Part shown: positions 1 through 5,575 of the stretch, one piece after another
How positions within the stretch are numbered: position 1 is the first letter of the stretch
Layout: every line of letters begins with the position of its first letter
IMG/VR virus record: IMGVR_UViG_3300008116_000238
Coordinates: 1-28,179 of that record
Direction: 5' to 3' (one strand)
Origin: a virus
Length of the DNA: 28,179 nt
Notes under the pieces: model-generated
Databases searched by the model: none
Seen by the model: only the letters and a program-made list of their open reading frames with translations
Told to the model about the DNA's origin: nothing
Program-made: the position numbers and the translations under genes

Positions 1-44
1 AGAGCCGCGCCCAATCTGGCATCATTCCATCACATCCACACCCC

Positions 45-410
45 ATGCCCACCCTCAGATTTGAAGGCTACAGCGACGACACGTTCGGTGAATACGCTCA
101 CACGAACAATGACTACGACAACTGCGCCAGTGGCGAGTCGATCGAGTTTCTTGTGGAAGATCCGTCAACAGGCTTTGCCTTAATTGTGACTGGACAACAT
201 TGCCCTGGCAACTCTTTTGGCTGGTTGATTGGTGTTTCAAATGGAAATACAAAGTTGCCATTTCCGAGTTGGCCGATGAAATTTCAGCCACAAAAATTTC
301 AGCCACAAGAAGAACCCTTCTTTGCTGATCCATGTTTAGTAATTGAAGCACCCGACGGCGTGCTTTTGCGCTGCCTGACCAGGGAAGTGGCAGCAATCCA
401 CCACCAATAG
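45..410 (+). CDS. Small conserved-looking hypothetical protein
   Basis: A 121-residue protein that I do not recognise as a named family. It begins MPTLRFEGYSDDTFGEY and is acidic and aromatic-rich in its first half, with no signal peptide or membrane segment. Residues 79-88 are KFQPQKFQPQ, coded by a perfect tandem duplication of 15 bases. Its stop TAG overlaps the strong ribosome binding site of the next reading frame, which suggests a coupled pair. The opposite-strand frame through the same bases looks like a shadow: it has no motif and no neighbour in the same direction. Coding confidence is good, function unknown. Confidence 0.7.
   Translation: MPTLRFEGYSDDTFGEYAHTNNDYDNCASGESIEFLVEDPSTGFALIVTGQHCPGNSFGWLIGVSNGNTKLPFPSWPMKFQPQKFQPQEEPFFADPCLVIEAPDGVLLRCLTREVAAIHHQ
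279..308 (+). repeat. Tandem 2 x 15 bp duplication inside the first gene
   Basis: Two adjacent copies of AAATTTCAGCCACAA give the peptide KFQPQ twice. The repeat is in frame and identical, so it is probably a recent slippage duplication. Confidence 0.9.
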
Positions 411-421
411 GAGGTAATTAA

Positions 422-612
422 ATGGCCGCCACCGATTTAATACGACTACAAGGCGCCAACGCGCGCGCGGCTGGTGTTGATTATTTTTCAAATCCCTTCA
501 CGTCATTAGATCGGGTTCCGCCGCAACTGGGGAGGACATTGGCGATTGGGCCGCCAAAGTTAGGGCTTGGTGGGATGGGTGGGAAGTCGAAGACTTTTTA
601 AGGCACGATTAA
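422..612 (+). pseudogene. Ribosome modulation factor-like gene with a -1 frameshift
   Basis: An ATG at 422 has the strongest Shine-Dalgarno in the window (AGGAGGT, 409-415, 6 bases upstream). The first frame reads MAATDLIRLQGANARAAG...YFSNPF and then turns into Gly/Pro/Lys-rich nonsense, stopping at 599-601. The -1 frame, entered at about 526-532 beside a GGGG run, continues sensibly as GEDIGDWAAKVRAWWDGWE and stops at 610-612. Joined, the two halves match the RMF pattern seen in many phage proteins: G..A...G......NPF, then W...K..AWWDGWE. A one-base loss at the G run is the simplest explanation. A sequencing error or a slip of tRNA-Gly on G_GGG cannot be excluded. If intact it would be a small ribosome-binding or hibernation-like protein. 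Confidence 0.6.
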
Positions 613-735
613 TTAGCGGCTCGTCATGGCAAGCAATATGGTGTTTATTTGTGTCCACATTGTGATGGCACACATTTAACTACCAAACTTGAAAATGCTG
701 ATTTATACGAGCCGTTACTTTATGTAACATCTTGA
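579..735 (+). pseudogene. Zinc-knuckle small protein broken by a 4-bp ATTA duplication
   Basis: The frame ending at 733-735 encodes LAARHGKQYGVYLCPHCDGT and then HLTTKLENADLYEPLLYVTS. CPHC.GTHLT is a motif common in small phage zinc proteins. This frame has no start codon because a stop lies at 610-612. Immediately upstream the sequence ATTA is duplicated (608-611 and 612-615). Removing one copy joins the frame to GTG at 579 and restores MGSRRLFKARLAARHGKQYG. I infer a recent 4-bp tandem duplication that inactivated a gene of about 50 codons, which overlapped the end of the RMF-like gene. Confidence 0.55.
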
Positions 736-760
736 GCAGTGTTACGGATTGTTTCAACGC

Positions 761-785
761 CAGCCATCAGCAGACTTGATGGCTG
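761..785. promoter_or_regulatory. 9-bp inverted repeat next to promoter copy 1
   Basis: CAGCCATCA (761-769) and TGATGGCTG (777-785) form a perfect 9-bp stem with a 7-base loop. The right arm touches the -10-like GATAAT at 785. No T-run follows, so an operator is as likely as a terminator for the broken genes upstream. Confidence 0.4.
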
Positions 786-814
786 ATAATTAGTTCACGG
801 GGCAGAGATGCTCC
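785..814 (+). promoter_or_regulatory. Promoter plus 5' hairpin leader, copy 1
   Basis: A -10-like GATAAT (785-790) is followed after 8 bases by GGGGCA-GAGA-TGCTCC (799-814), a 6-bp stem closed by a GNRA tetraloop. Compared with copies 2 and 3, a C-to-T change turns one G-C pair into G-T, so pairing is kept. Transcription would start at about 797, which places the hairpin at the very 5' end of the mRNA. No Shine-Dalgarno lies between it and the ATG at 836. Confidence 0.5.
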
Positions 815-835
815 ACAATCTTGGCCCCCAATTCA

Positions 836-1255
836 ATGAACTCCCCTCAATTAGTCTTTATTCACAACGGATACTGGTATTCATACTACGAACCTAACGA
901 CATGAAAGAAGTTGTACTGTGGACAAGATATAAACTTAAGCCCGTTAGCGGCGAGAGCGTGCCGGTGAATGGTAGGCACAAAGCAATTGTCATTGATAGT
1001 AATATCTTAAGAATCATATCTGGCGGAGAATGGTACGGAGAATCAGTAATAAACTCTAATTTGAGTGATTTTAAGTTTGAATTTGATGATCAATACCATG
1101 ATGACTTCAAGGCTGGCGCAACAAGAGGATTCACTGGCAAACGCGCATGTCATCGTGATTTTTATTATCGCCAGTGTGATGACTGGAGATCTGGATATGA
1201 TGAGGGCCGCAGAGCACGCCTAGCAGCGATTGAAAAGGCTAAGCTGCCCTTTTGA
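836..1255 (+). CDS. Hypothetical protein with RMF-like C-terminus
   Basis: 139 residues from ATG 836. That start is preferred over TTG 821 because copies 2 and 3 of the leader have the ATG at a similar distance after the hairpin. The N-terminal part (HNGYWYSYYEPNDMKEVVLW) is aromatic and unrecognised. The last 45 residues read FKAGATRGFTGKRACHR, then WRSGYDEGRRARL. This follows the RMF layout G...G..G....C......W..G..E, so it may bind ribosomes or modulate host translation. That assignment rests on the motif only. Together with the broken gene at 422 it makes two RMF-like genes within 800 bases. No membrane segment is present. Confidence 0.65.
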   Translation: MNSPQLVFIHNGYWYSYYEPNDMKEVVLWTRYKLKPVSGESVPVNGRHKAIVIDSNILRIISGGEWYGESVINSNLSDFKFEFDDQYHDDFKAGATRGFTGKRACHRDFYYRQCDDWRSGYDEGRRARLAAIEKAKLPF

Positions 1256-1381
1256 TGATAAAATCTAACCCTTGGTCGTCCCATCATCCGTAAGGGGGGA
1301 GCCGTGGCTGTTTTTTGGGGGCAGCCTGGAACGGTATCGAAGGCCAAGGGCGCCGCAGGGCACCGCCCGCTCTGCGGCTTC

Positions 1382-1454
1382 GCCGATTTAGCTCAGTTGG
1401 TAGAGCAGCGCTTTTGTAAGGCGCTTGTCGCCGGTTCGATTCCGGCAATCGGCT
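1382..1454 (+). tRNA. tRNA-Thr (anticodon UGU)
   Basis: A complete cloverleaf of 73 bases. The acceptor stem is GCCGATT/AATCGGC, the D stem GCTC/GAGC, the anticodon stem GCGCT/GGCGC with loop TTTGTAA (anticodon TGT at 1415-1417), and the T stem GCCGG/CCGGC with loop TTCGATT. The discriminator is T and no CCA is encoded. It stands alone between small + strand genes. The roughly 80 bases just upstream are visibly more GC-rich than the phage genes around them, as if carried over with the tRNA from a host. It could supplement ACA codons or mark an old integration target. Confidence 0.93.
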
Positions 1455-1527
1455 TTGTATCAAGATGAACAGTTGGTGAGTTTGTTTCAAATTGTTACGA
1501 CTGGCTTGTGAGTTGCCATCTATGCCC

Positions 1528-1574
1528 TATGGTGAGTTCACAGGGGCAGAGATGCCCCACCACCCCAATTTTAA
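1528..1574 (+). promoter_or_regulatory. Promoter plus 5' hairpin leader, copy 2
   Basis: A -10-like TATGGT (1528-1533) lies 15 bases before GGGGCA-GAGA-TGCCCC (1543-1558), a perfect 6-bp GNRA hairpin. Bases 1539-1574 are identical to 1949-1984 (36 bases). The ATG at 1577 follows directly after the CACCACCCCAATTTTAAT tail, without a Shine-Dalgarno. Confidence 0.5.
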
Positions 1575-1576
1575 TC

Positions 1577-1822
1577 ATGACCCGCCCTGTTCTTTTTTTA
1601 ACCGGTAACATCACTAATATCACTACTACTAACTACGAAAGCGGCACTTGCTGCACTAAATTTACACTTGAATGCACTGCTGGATGCTGGGCTGGAATGC
1701 CGGTTCCTTGTGAAGCATGGGGCAAATTAGCCAGTGATGTAGCACAACTTACTTCCGCTTTGTTTGTCGGAGAATTGATGCTTGGCAGCACGCTATTGAT
1801 TTCTGAATGGTTTGCTGACTAG
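1577..1822 (+). CDS. Small cysteine-containing hypothetical protein
   Basis: 81 residues from ATG 1577. An upstream start at 1508 would put the conserved leader hairpin inside the coding sequence, so I reject it. The sequence MTRPVLFLTGNITNITTTNY is followed by a cysteine-rich stretch (CCTKFTLECTAGCWAG, then CEAW) and a hydrophobic C-terminal part. I do not recognise a family. A strong terminator follows 20 bases after the stop, so it is probably a single-gene transcript made from leader copy 2. Confidence 0.55.
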   Translation: MTRPVLFLTGNITNITTTNYESGTCCTKFTLECTAGCWAGMPVPCEAWGKLASDVAQLTSALFVGELMLGSTLLISEWFAD

Positions 1823-1842
1823 CACACTTGCAAACATGCTTT

Positions 1843-1867
1843 GCCCCGGCCGATCCGGGGCTTTTTT
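1843..1867 (+). terminator. Rho-independent terminator
   Basis: GCCCCGG-CCGAT-CCGGGGC followed by TTTTTT. The 7-bp stem is perfect and lies 20 bases after the stop of the preceding gene. Confidence 0.9.
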
Positions 1868-1937
1868 ATGTCTATGCAGAAGTGTTACAGGTTGTGACAA
1901 TCCTGTTTCAATCCTTTCTCTGTTAGGCCTGTTGGGT

Positions 1938-1984
1938 TATAATACGAGCACAGGGGCAGAGATGCCCCACCACCCCAATTTTAA
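1938..1984 (+). promoter_or_regulatory. Promoter plus 5' hairpin leader, copy 3
   Basis: This copy has a consensus -10 (TATAAT, 1938-1943) and lacks a good -35. The GNRA hairpin GGGGCA-GAGA-TGCCCC is at 1953-1968, where transcription should begin. The 36 bases 1949-1984 repeat 1539-1574 exactly. The cassette sits between a terminator (1843-1867) and the ATG at 1987, so the next gene has its own transcript. Confidence 0.6.
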
Positions 1985-1986
1985 AA

Positions 1987-2265
1987 ATGGCTCGCATCAC
2001 CATTGCCACCATCAAGCCCGGAACTGTGATTGAAGTTGGTTATCGCGGCAAAAGCATGGGGCCTTCTGAGTTTCTTGGCTTCGGCACGGATGACGAAACC
2101 GCATCGTTTGCATCTTTAGCTCAACTCAGGTGCAATGTTGCAGATGAAGATGCTCACCGTGCGATCTTTCGAGACGTGAAAGATGGGTCCACCTGGGCGG
2201 CTTATAGGCTCAACAAACGTTGGGTCGTGGGCACATCTGCGGATTACCTGCAGTTTTTTGCTTGA
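1987..2265 (+). CDS. Hypothetical protein, single-gene transcript
   Basis: 92 residues beginning MARITIATIKPGTVIEVGYR and ending with an aromatic tail (YLQFFA). It reads like a small beta-rich soluble protein, with the pattern GKSMGPSEFLGFGTDDE in the middle, and is not recognised. It is bracketed by leader copy 3 upstream and a terminator 24 bases downstream, making a self-contained cassette like its neighbour at 1577. Confidence 0.65.
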   Translation: MARITIATIKPGTVIEVGYRGKSMGPSEFLGFGTDDETASFASLAQLRCNVADEDAHRAIFRDVKDGSTWAAYRLNKRWVVGTSADYLQFFA

Positions 2266-2289
2266 CTTATTTGTTTTGTGATACGCATT

Positions 2290-2313
2290 GCTCCGGTCAA
2301 TCCGGGGCTTTTT
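2290..2313 (+). terminator. Rho-independent terminator
   Basis: GCTCCGG-TCAAT-CCGGGGC then TTTTT. The stem has one G-T pair. The loop (TCAAT) resembles the CCGAT and CTAAT loops of other terminators in this window. Confidence 0.85.
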
Positions 2314-2343
2314 AATGTAGGATACAGGCGTTGCATTCGCTCA

Positions 2344-2961
2344 GTGCTTAAAAACGATCGCTGGATCAGGGAGCAAGCCGCCCAAGGGATGATCGAGCCG
2401 TTCGCGCCGGAGCTGGTGCGGGAGGTGGAACTGGTGGAGCCCGGCCATGCTCCGTTTGGTCACAGGCAGCGCCCCGTCCTCTCCTACGGAACTGGCTCTT
2501 ACGGCTACGACCTACGGCTCTCGCCGAGAGAGTTCCTGATCTTCCGGCATGTGCCGGGAACCGTCATGAATCCCAAGCGCTTCAATCCGGCGAACCTTGA
2601 GCCCGTTGACCTGCACCATGATGAGGATGGCGCGTATTTCATCCTGCCCGCTCACTCCTATGGGCTGGGTGTGGCGCTAGAAAGGCTGCGTGTGCCGTCC
2701 AATATCACGGTAATCTGCCTAGGAAAGAGCACCTACGCACGGCTGGGGATCATCACAAATATGACACCTGCTGAAGCTAGTTGGGAGGGGCATTTAACGC
2801 TTGAATTCTCTAACTCATCTGGCGCAGATTGTCGAGTTTACGCGGAGGAGGGCATCTGCCAACTTCTATTCTTTGAAGGTGATCCGTGTGATACTACCTA
2901 TCAAGATCGCAAGGGAAAATATCAGCACCAGCCTGAGCGCGTCATTATTGCAAGGGTCTAA
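2344..2961 (+). CDS. dcd: dCTP deaminase (Dcd/dUTPase superfamily)
   Basis: Deaminates dCTP to dUTP for thymidylate supply; some family members also hydrolyse dUTP. Visible motifs are TGSYGYDLRLS (nucleotide binding), HSYGLGVALERLRVP, GKSTYARLGI (family Ser/Arg), WEGHLTLEFSN (the catalytic Glu of the family) and ICQLLFFEG near the C-terminus. I chose GTG 2344 because the family starts with a short leader like VLKNDRWIREQ. The upstream GTG at 2278 would translate through the terminator hairpin. The product is about 205 residues, the normal family length. Its stop overlaps the next ATG (TAATG). Phages use such enzymes to shift host nucleotide pools toward DNA synthesis. Confidence 0.92.
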   Translation: MLKNDRWIREQAAQGMIEPFAPELVREVELVEPGHAPFGHRQRPVLSYGTGSYGYDLRLSPREFLIFRHVPGTVMNPKRFNPANLEPVDLHHDEDGAYFILPAHSYGLGVALERLRVPSNITVICLGKSTYARLGIITNMTPAEASWEGHLTLEFSNSSGADCRVYAEEGICQLLFFEGDPCDTTYQDRKGKYQHQPERVIIARV

Positions 2962-3347
2962 TGCAACAAATCAAAATGAAGAAAGCAATCAACAAGCGTA
3001 AGATTGCTTCATCCGCCAGGCGTGATCCTGGTACGTTGATTCAATTTGGGGCATATATTTTCCCAATCAATGATATAGCAAGAATTGAGGATAAAGTTAA
3101 AAAATTGTACGATCATGAATCGGATCAGCAGATAGGGTGGACATTTTCTGTCGTATTGAAAAATGGTGATATTTTATTGTGGGAAATTGACGAAAGAGAC
3201 TATGACGACCAAGAAGCTTTGATGGATTATTATACTCAATCGAAGGAGTACGCCGAAGCATTACGAATTGCAACAATTCAGCTTGTGTGGGGATCAGACG
3301 TTACAATAGTGAGGCCCGAAGACACTATCCATGACGACTCCGTTTGA
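2961..3347 (+). CDS. Hypothetical protein, paralogue A of a tandem pair
   Basis: 128 residues coupled to dcd by a one-base stop/start overlap. After a lysine-rich N-terminus the core contains YIFPINDIARIE and later WTFSVVLKNGDILLWEID. The same order (GDIFPLKDIQRV, then IHLCTGEIAVIRYN) occurs in the next gene, so the two are probably diverged tandem duplicates of a small beta-rich fold. No catalytic motif or membrane segment is visible. ATG 2973 is an alternative start. The last 17 bases overlap the next gene. Confidence 0.7.
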   Translation: MQQIKMKKAINKRKIASSARRDPGTLIQFGAYIFPINDIARIEDKVKKLYDHESDQQIGWTFSVVLKNGDILLWEIDERDYDDQEALMDYYTQSKEYAEALRIATIQLVWGSDVTIVRPEDTIHDDSV

Positions 3348-3639
3348 TTCTCTGGTCTCTGTTTATGGGGACATATTTCCGCTGAAGGATATTCAGCGCG
3401 TTGGGCCGTTGTATTGGGTGATAACAGAATCATGTCCGGCAGTTATTCAGTACGAAATCCATCTCTGCACTGGGGAGATTGCTGTGATTAGATACAATAC
3501 AGGTCAATATATTAAAAATATGATGGACTGGAATCAAGTAGAACAAGGTCGTCAACAGATCATTGATGCACGCTGGCCAACGATGCACAAAATTGTTATC
3601 CCGGATCCAGCGATAGAGAGGCAAGGTGATGACTGTTAA
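3331..3639 (+). CDS. Hypothetical protein, paralogue B of a tandem pair
   Basis: 102 residues starting MTTPFDSLVSVYGDIFPLKD. The segment GDIFPLKDIQRVGPL followed by a two-strand GEIAVIRYN element parallels the preceding protein. It overlaps its neighbours on both sides, which fits one co-translated unit with dcd. No known domain recognised. Confidence 0.68.
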   Translation: MTTPFDSLVSVYGDIFPLKDIQRVGPLYWVITESCPAVIQYEIHLCTGEIAVIRYNTGQYIKNMMDWNQVEQGRQQIIDARWPTMHKIVIPDPAIERQGDDC

Positions 3640-3817
3640 ATCTATGCCAATCTGGCTTGAAGCCTACATAGCGGCAGAAAAAGAAAAATTTAATAAGTTT
3701 TCAAAAGCCATAAAGCCACGTACGAGAAAGTATTACTTGCTGAAAATTTCTTGTTCATTGATAGCTATTGGATCTAGCGATAGGGAGGCAAGGCGAGGTA
3801 TTGAGACGAGCCAATAA
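3629..3817 (+). CDS. Small basic hypothetical protein
   Basis: 62 residues from ATG 3629 (GTG 3626 is an in-frame alternative), overlapping the stop of the previous gene. It is rich in Lys/Arg (EKEKFNKFSKAIKPRTRKYY) and probably helical. No family recognised. It ends the dcd unit: a 38-base gap precedes the next gene. Confidence 0.55.
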   Translation: MTVKSMPIWLEAYIAAEKEKFNKFSKAIKPRTRKYYLLKISCSLIAIGSSDREARRGIETSQ

Positions 3818-3855
3818 TGAAATGTCTTAATTCTTAACCACGACTCACTAACCCC

Positions 3856-4683
3856 ATGGGCGACTCAAGCGGCCTTCCCGCAAAAGCAGTCTTCATCCGA
3901 CAGCTATCCGGTCCTTTAGCAAAAGAATGGAATGCCTGTAAACAAAGCGACAGCCTATGTTTATACTACGAAATTGATGGACTGCGACGCATTCTTCATG
4001 ATTTATCCCACCCAGATGCGATCAACTACCGGGAGCTTGCTGGTGATCGTTATGTTCCACTTGGATCCATGCAATTTGTACCATTTGGATCTGTTGAGTT
4101 TACGCAAGAATACTGTAAGCAAATGGGCATTGTTTTGCCTCCCAACTTTTCTTATGGTGTGCATCCTGGTCAACTGGATGAGTTTTTATTGCGCAGGGTA
4201 ACAAGACATCCTTATGATGATGTTGCAAACGATAGATTCATTAAACCAGTCAAACTTAAGTTGTTTGATGCTGGAAAAAAGGCAGATATTACAAATAGTG
4301 CTTATCATATTAACCCAGATGTGTGGGCTTCAAAATTTGTACAGCTTGGGGCAGAATTTAGGTACTATATTCATAAAGGTAAAATACTAGGATGGTGCCG
4401 ATATGATGCTTTGAACGAAGACTACCCTGATCCTGATCATAAGCTAGTTGAAGCCATTGTAAGTAAAATTAACGCAACAAGCGACGCAGTGCCTATCGCT
4501 TATTCTGTTGATATTGGGTACAGAGTAGACCTTGATCGCTATTGCCTGGTTGAGATGAATGATTTTTGGTCGCTTGGATGGTATACCTATAAAGATTCGC
4601 AATCAAAGCCGATCACAGCAGAGCAATATGCTCAAGCGGTGGTTGATCGGTGGTTGCAGATCTCTACTCCATTAATCCCATGA
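3856..4683 (+). CDS. ATP-grasp domain protein
   Basis: 275 residues. The C-terminal half has the ATP-grasp pattern: FIKPVKLKLFDAG as a possible lysine-bearing ATP strand, VWASKFVQLGAEFRYYIHKG ending in the E-x-R element, GWCRYD, then SVDIGYRVDLDRYCLVEMND with Asp and Glu/Asn where the metal ligands lie, and FWSLGWY. It resembles the uncharacterised ATP-grasp (DUF4343-like) proteins found in phages and bacteria. Such enzymes join a carboxylate to an amine or thiol using ATP; the substrate here cannot be told. It overlaps the next gene by ATGA. The family call is fairly sure, the reaction unknown. Confidence 0.75.
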   Translation: MGDSSGLPAKAVFIRQLSGPLAKEWNACKQSDSLCLYYEIDGLRRILHDLSHPDAINYRELAGDRYVPLGSMQFVPFGSVEFTQEYCKQMGIVLPPNFSYGVHPGQLDEFLLRRVTRHPYDDVANDRFIKPVKLKLFDAGKKADITNSAYHINPDVWASKFVQLGAEFRYYIHKGKILGWCRYDALNEDYPDPDHKLVEAIVSKINATSDAVPIAYSVDIGYRVDLDRYCLVEMNDFWSLGWYTYKDSQSKPITAEQYAQAVVDRWLQISTPLIP

Positions 4684-4976
4684 ACATTCTTCACGTTTCC
4701 CGTCAGACCTACAGCGAAGTGGTGATCAGGCGTGTAGACTGCCCTACGTGCAAGCGCATTAGGTTTATGGTCATCACACATGCGCCATGGTATGATACAG
4801 ACCGCACCTGTCTTCGATGCGGCGAACGATGGGACGTGGATGGCACCAGGGCCGATAGGCCATTTGAACGCGGATGGCGCAAAAAATCAATCCAAGCCGC
4901 CAAAGATCTTTACCGCAAGTATCATCCAAAAACAACTCACAACCGCAACTCAATTCATCAAGGACAAACAAAATGA
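4680..4976 (+). CDS. Zinc-ribbon hypothetical protein
   Basis: 98 residues from ATG 4680, overlapping the TGA of the ATP-grasp gene. Two CxxC knuckles (CPTCKR and CLRCGERW, 33 residues apart) form a treble-clef or zinc-ribbon site. A basic tail (ERGWRKKSIQAAKDLYRKY) could contact nucleic acid. The GTG at 4650 is a weaker start because it lies deep in the previous gene. The stop overlaps the next ATG (ATGA), which places it in a coupled four-gene unit with the ATP-grasp enzyme. Confidence 0.75.
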   Translation: MNILHVSRQTYSEVVIRRVDCPTCKRIRFMVITHAPWYDTDRTCLRCGERWDVDGTRADRPFERGWRKKSIQAAKDLYRKYHPKTTHNRNSIHQGQTK

Positions 4977-5215
4977 AACCATTTGACTATTATTCCAAGC
5001 CACAGACGTCATTTAAAAAGCATCGGGACAGGCATAACGAAGAATCATGCAGACTTCATCAGCAATTTATATCTGATCTTTATGCTGAATTTGATGTCAG
5101 CGACCATCCCAAAAAAGGCGAGGTGTTTGGCCTTGCGTGGGAGTATGGACATGCGGGTGGACACGAGAATGTCTATAATTATTTTGTGGATTTAGTTGAA
5201 CTTATTAAAGATTGA
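4973..5215 (+). CDS. Hypothetical phage protein
   Basis: 80 residues starting MKPFDYYSKPQTSFKKHRDR, from an ATG that overlaps the previous stop. The C-terminal half (GEVFGLAWEYGHAGGHENVY, then FVDLVELIKD) resembles small conserved phage accessory proteins of unknown role. No metal site or membrane segment is visible. The longer frame opening at 4874 would run through the zinc-ribbon gene and is not needed. Confidence 0.7.
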   Translation: MKPFDYYSKPQTSFKKHRDRHNEESCRLHQQFISDLYAEFDVSDHPKKGEVFGLAWEYGHAGGHENVYNYFVDLVELIKD

Positions 5216-5217
5216 TC

Positions 5218-5514
5218 ATGCCATTCTTTGCCCCAAATCACGCTATCATTGAAGCTATTGAATATGACGGCACACCGCAATGCGCGAGCGAAATTGCTAA
5301 ATGGGCCAAGCCTCAAATTGTTAGGCCGGGGATCTCAGTTAGCTTTGCCGATAGCAAGCTTTTTGTGCTTTATTTTGATCGCGCCCAGTCAATGACTGAC
5401 GCGCGAGAGATTAGCAAGGGTGACTATATTGCTATTGAACATGGAAGGCCTATTGTAATTTCTGGCGAAGAATTCAAATCCGAATACGAGCTTGTTCCTT
5501 TGCTGGATGATTGA
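5218..5514 (+). CDS. Hypothetical phage protein
   Basis: 98 residues from ATG 5218 (the TTG at 5212 is less likely). The layout AIIEAIEYDGT...EIAKWAKP...ISKGDYIAIEHGRPIV...FKSEYELVPL recalls the widespread small phage proteins that start with an AIQ(Y/W)xG strand and end in a GDYI...Y.PV unit. Their function is unknown. It closes the accessory block, and 61 bases follow before terL. Confidence 0.68.
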   Translation: MPFFAPNHAIIEAIEYDGTPQCASEIAKWAKPQIVRPGISVSFADSKLFVLYFDRAQSMTDAREISKGDYIAIEHGRPIVISGEEFKSEYELVPLLDD

Positions 5515-5545
5515 CTAAGAATCATAGCAATTAGGCCGCGATTAG

Positions 5546-5554
5546 TGCTACAAT
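5546..5554 (+). promoter_or_regulatory. Extended -10 promoter before terL
   Basis: TGCTACAAT fits the TGnTAnAAT extended -10 pattern and lies 21 bases before the terL ATG. The -35 position has no clear match. It is the only promoter-like element in the 61-base gap and could drive the packaging block. Confidence 0.45.
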
Positions 5555-5575
5555 TAAGGCGTGTCTTAGGTCTTT

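Noticed and set aside
1300-1316. AGCC-GT-GGCT followed by TTTTTT as a terminator
   Set aside because: The loop is only two bases, so the stem cannot form as drawn; too weak to call.
1284-1490. Minus-strand frame across the tRNA
   Set aside because: It runs through the complete tRNA-Thr; such frames are routine artefacts of tRNA sequence.
2278-2343. Upstream GTG start for dcd
   Set aside because: It would place the terminator hairpin (2290-2313) inside the coding sequence; GTG 2344 gives the family-typical N-terminus.
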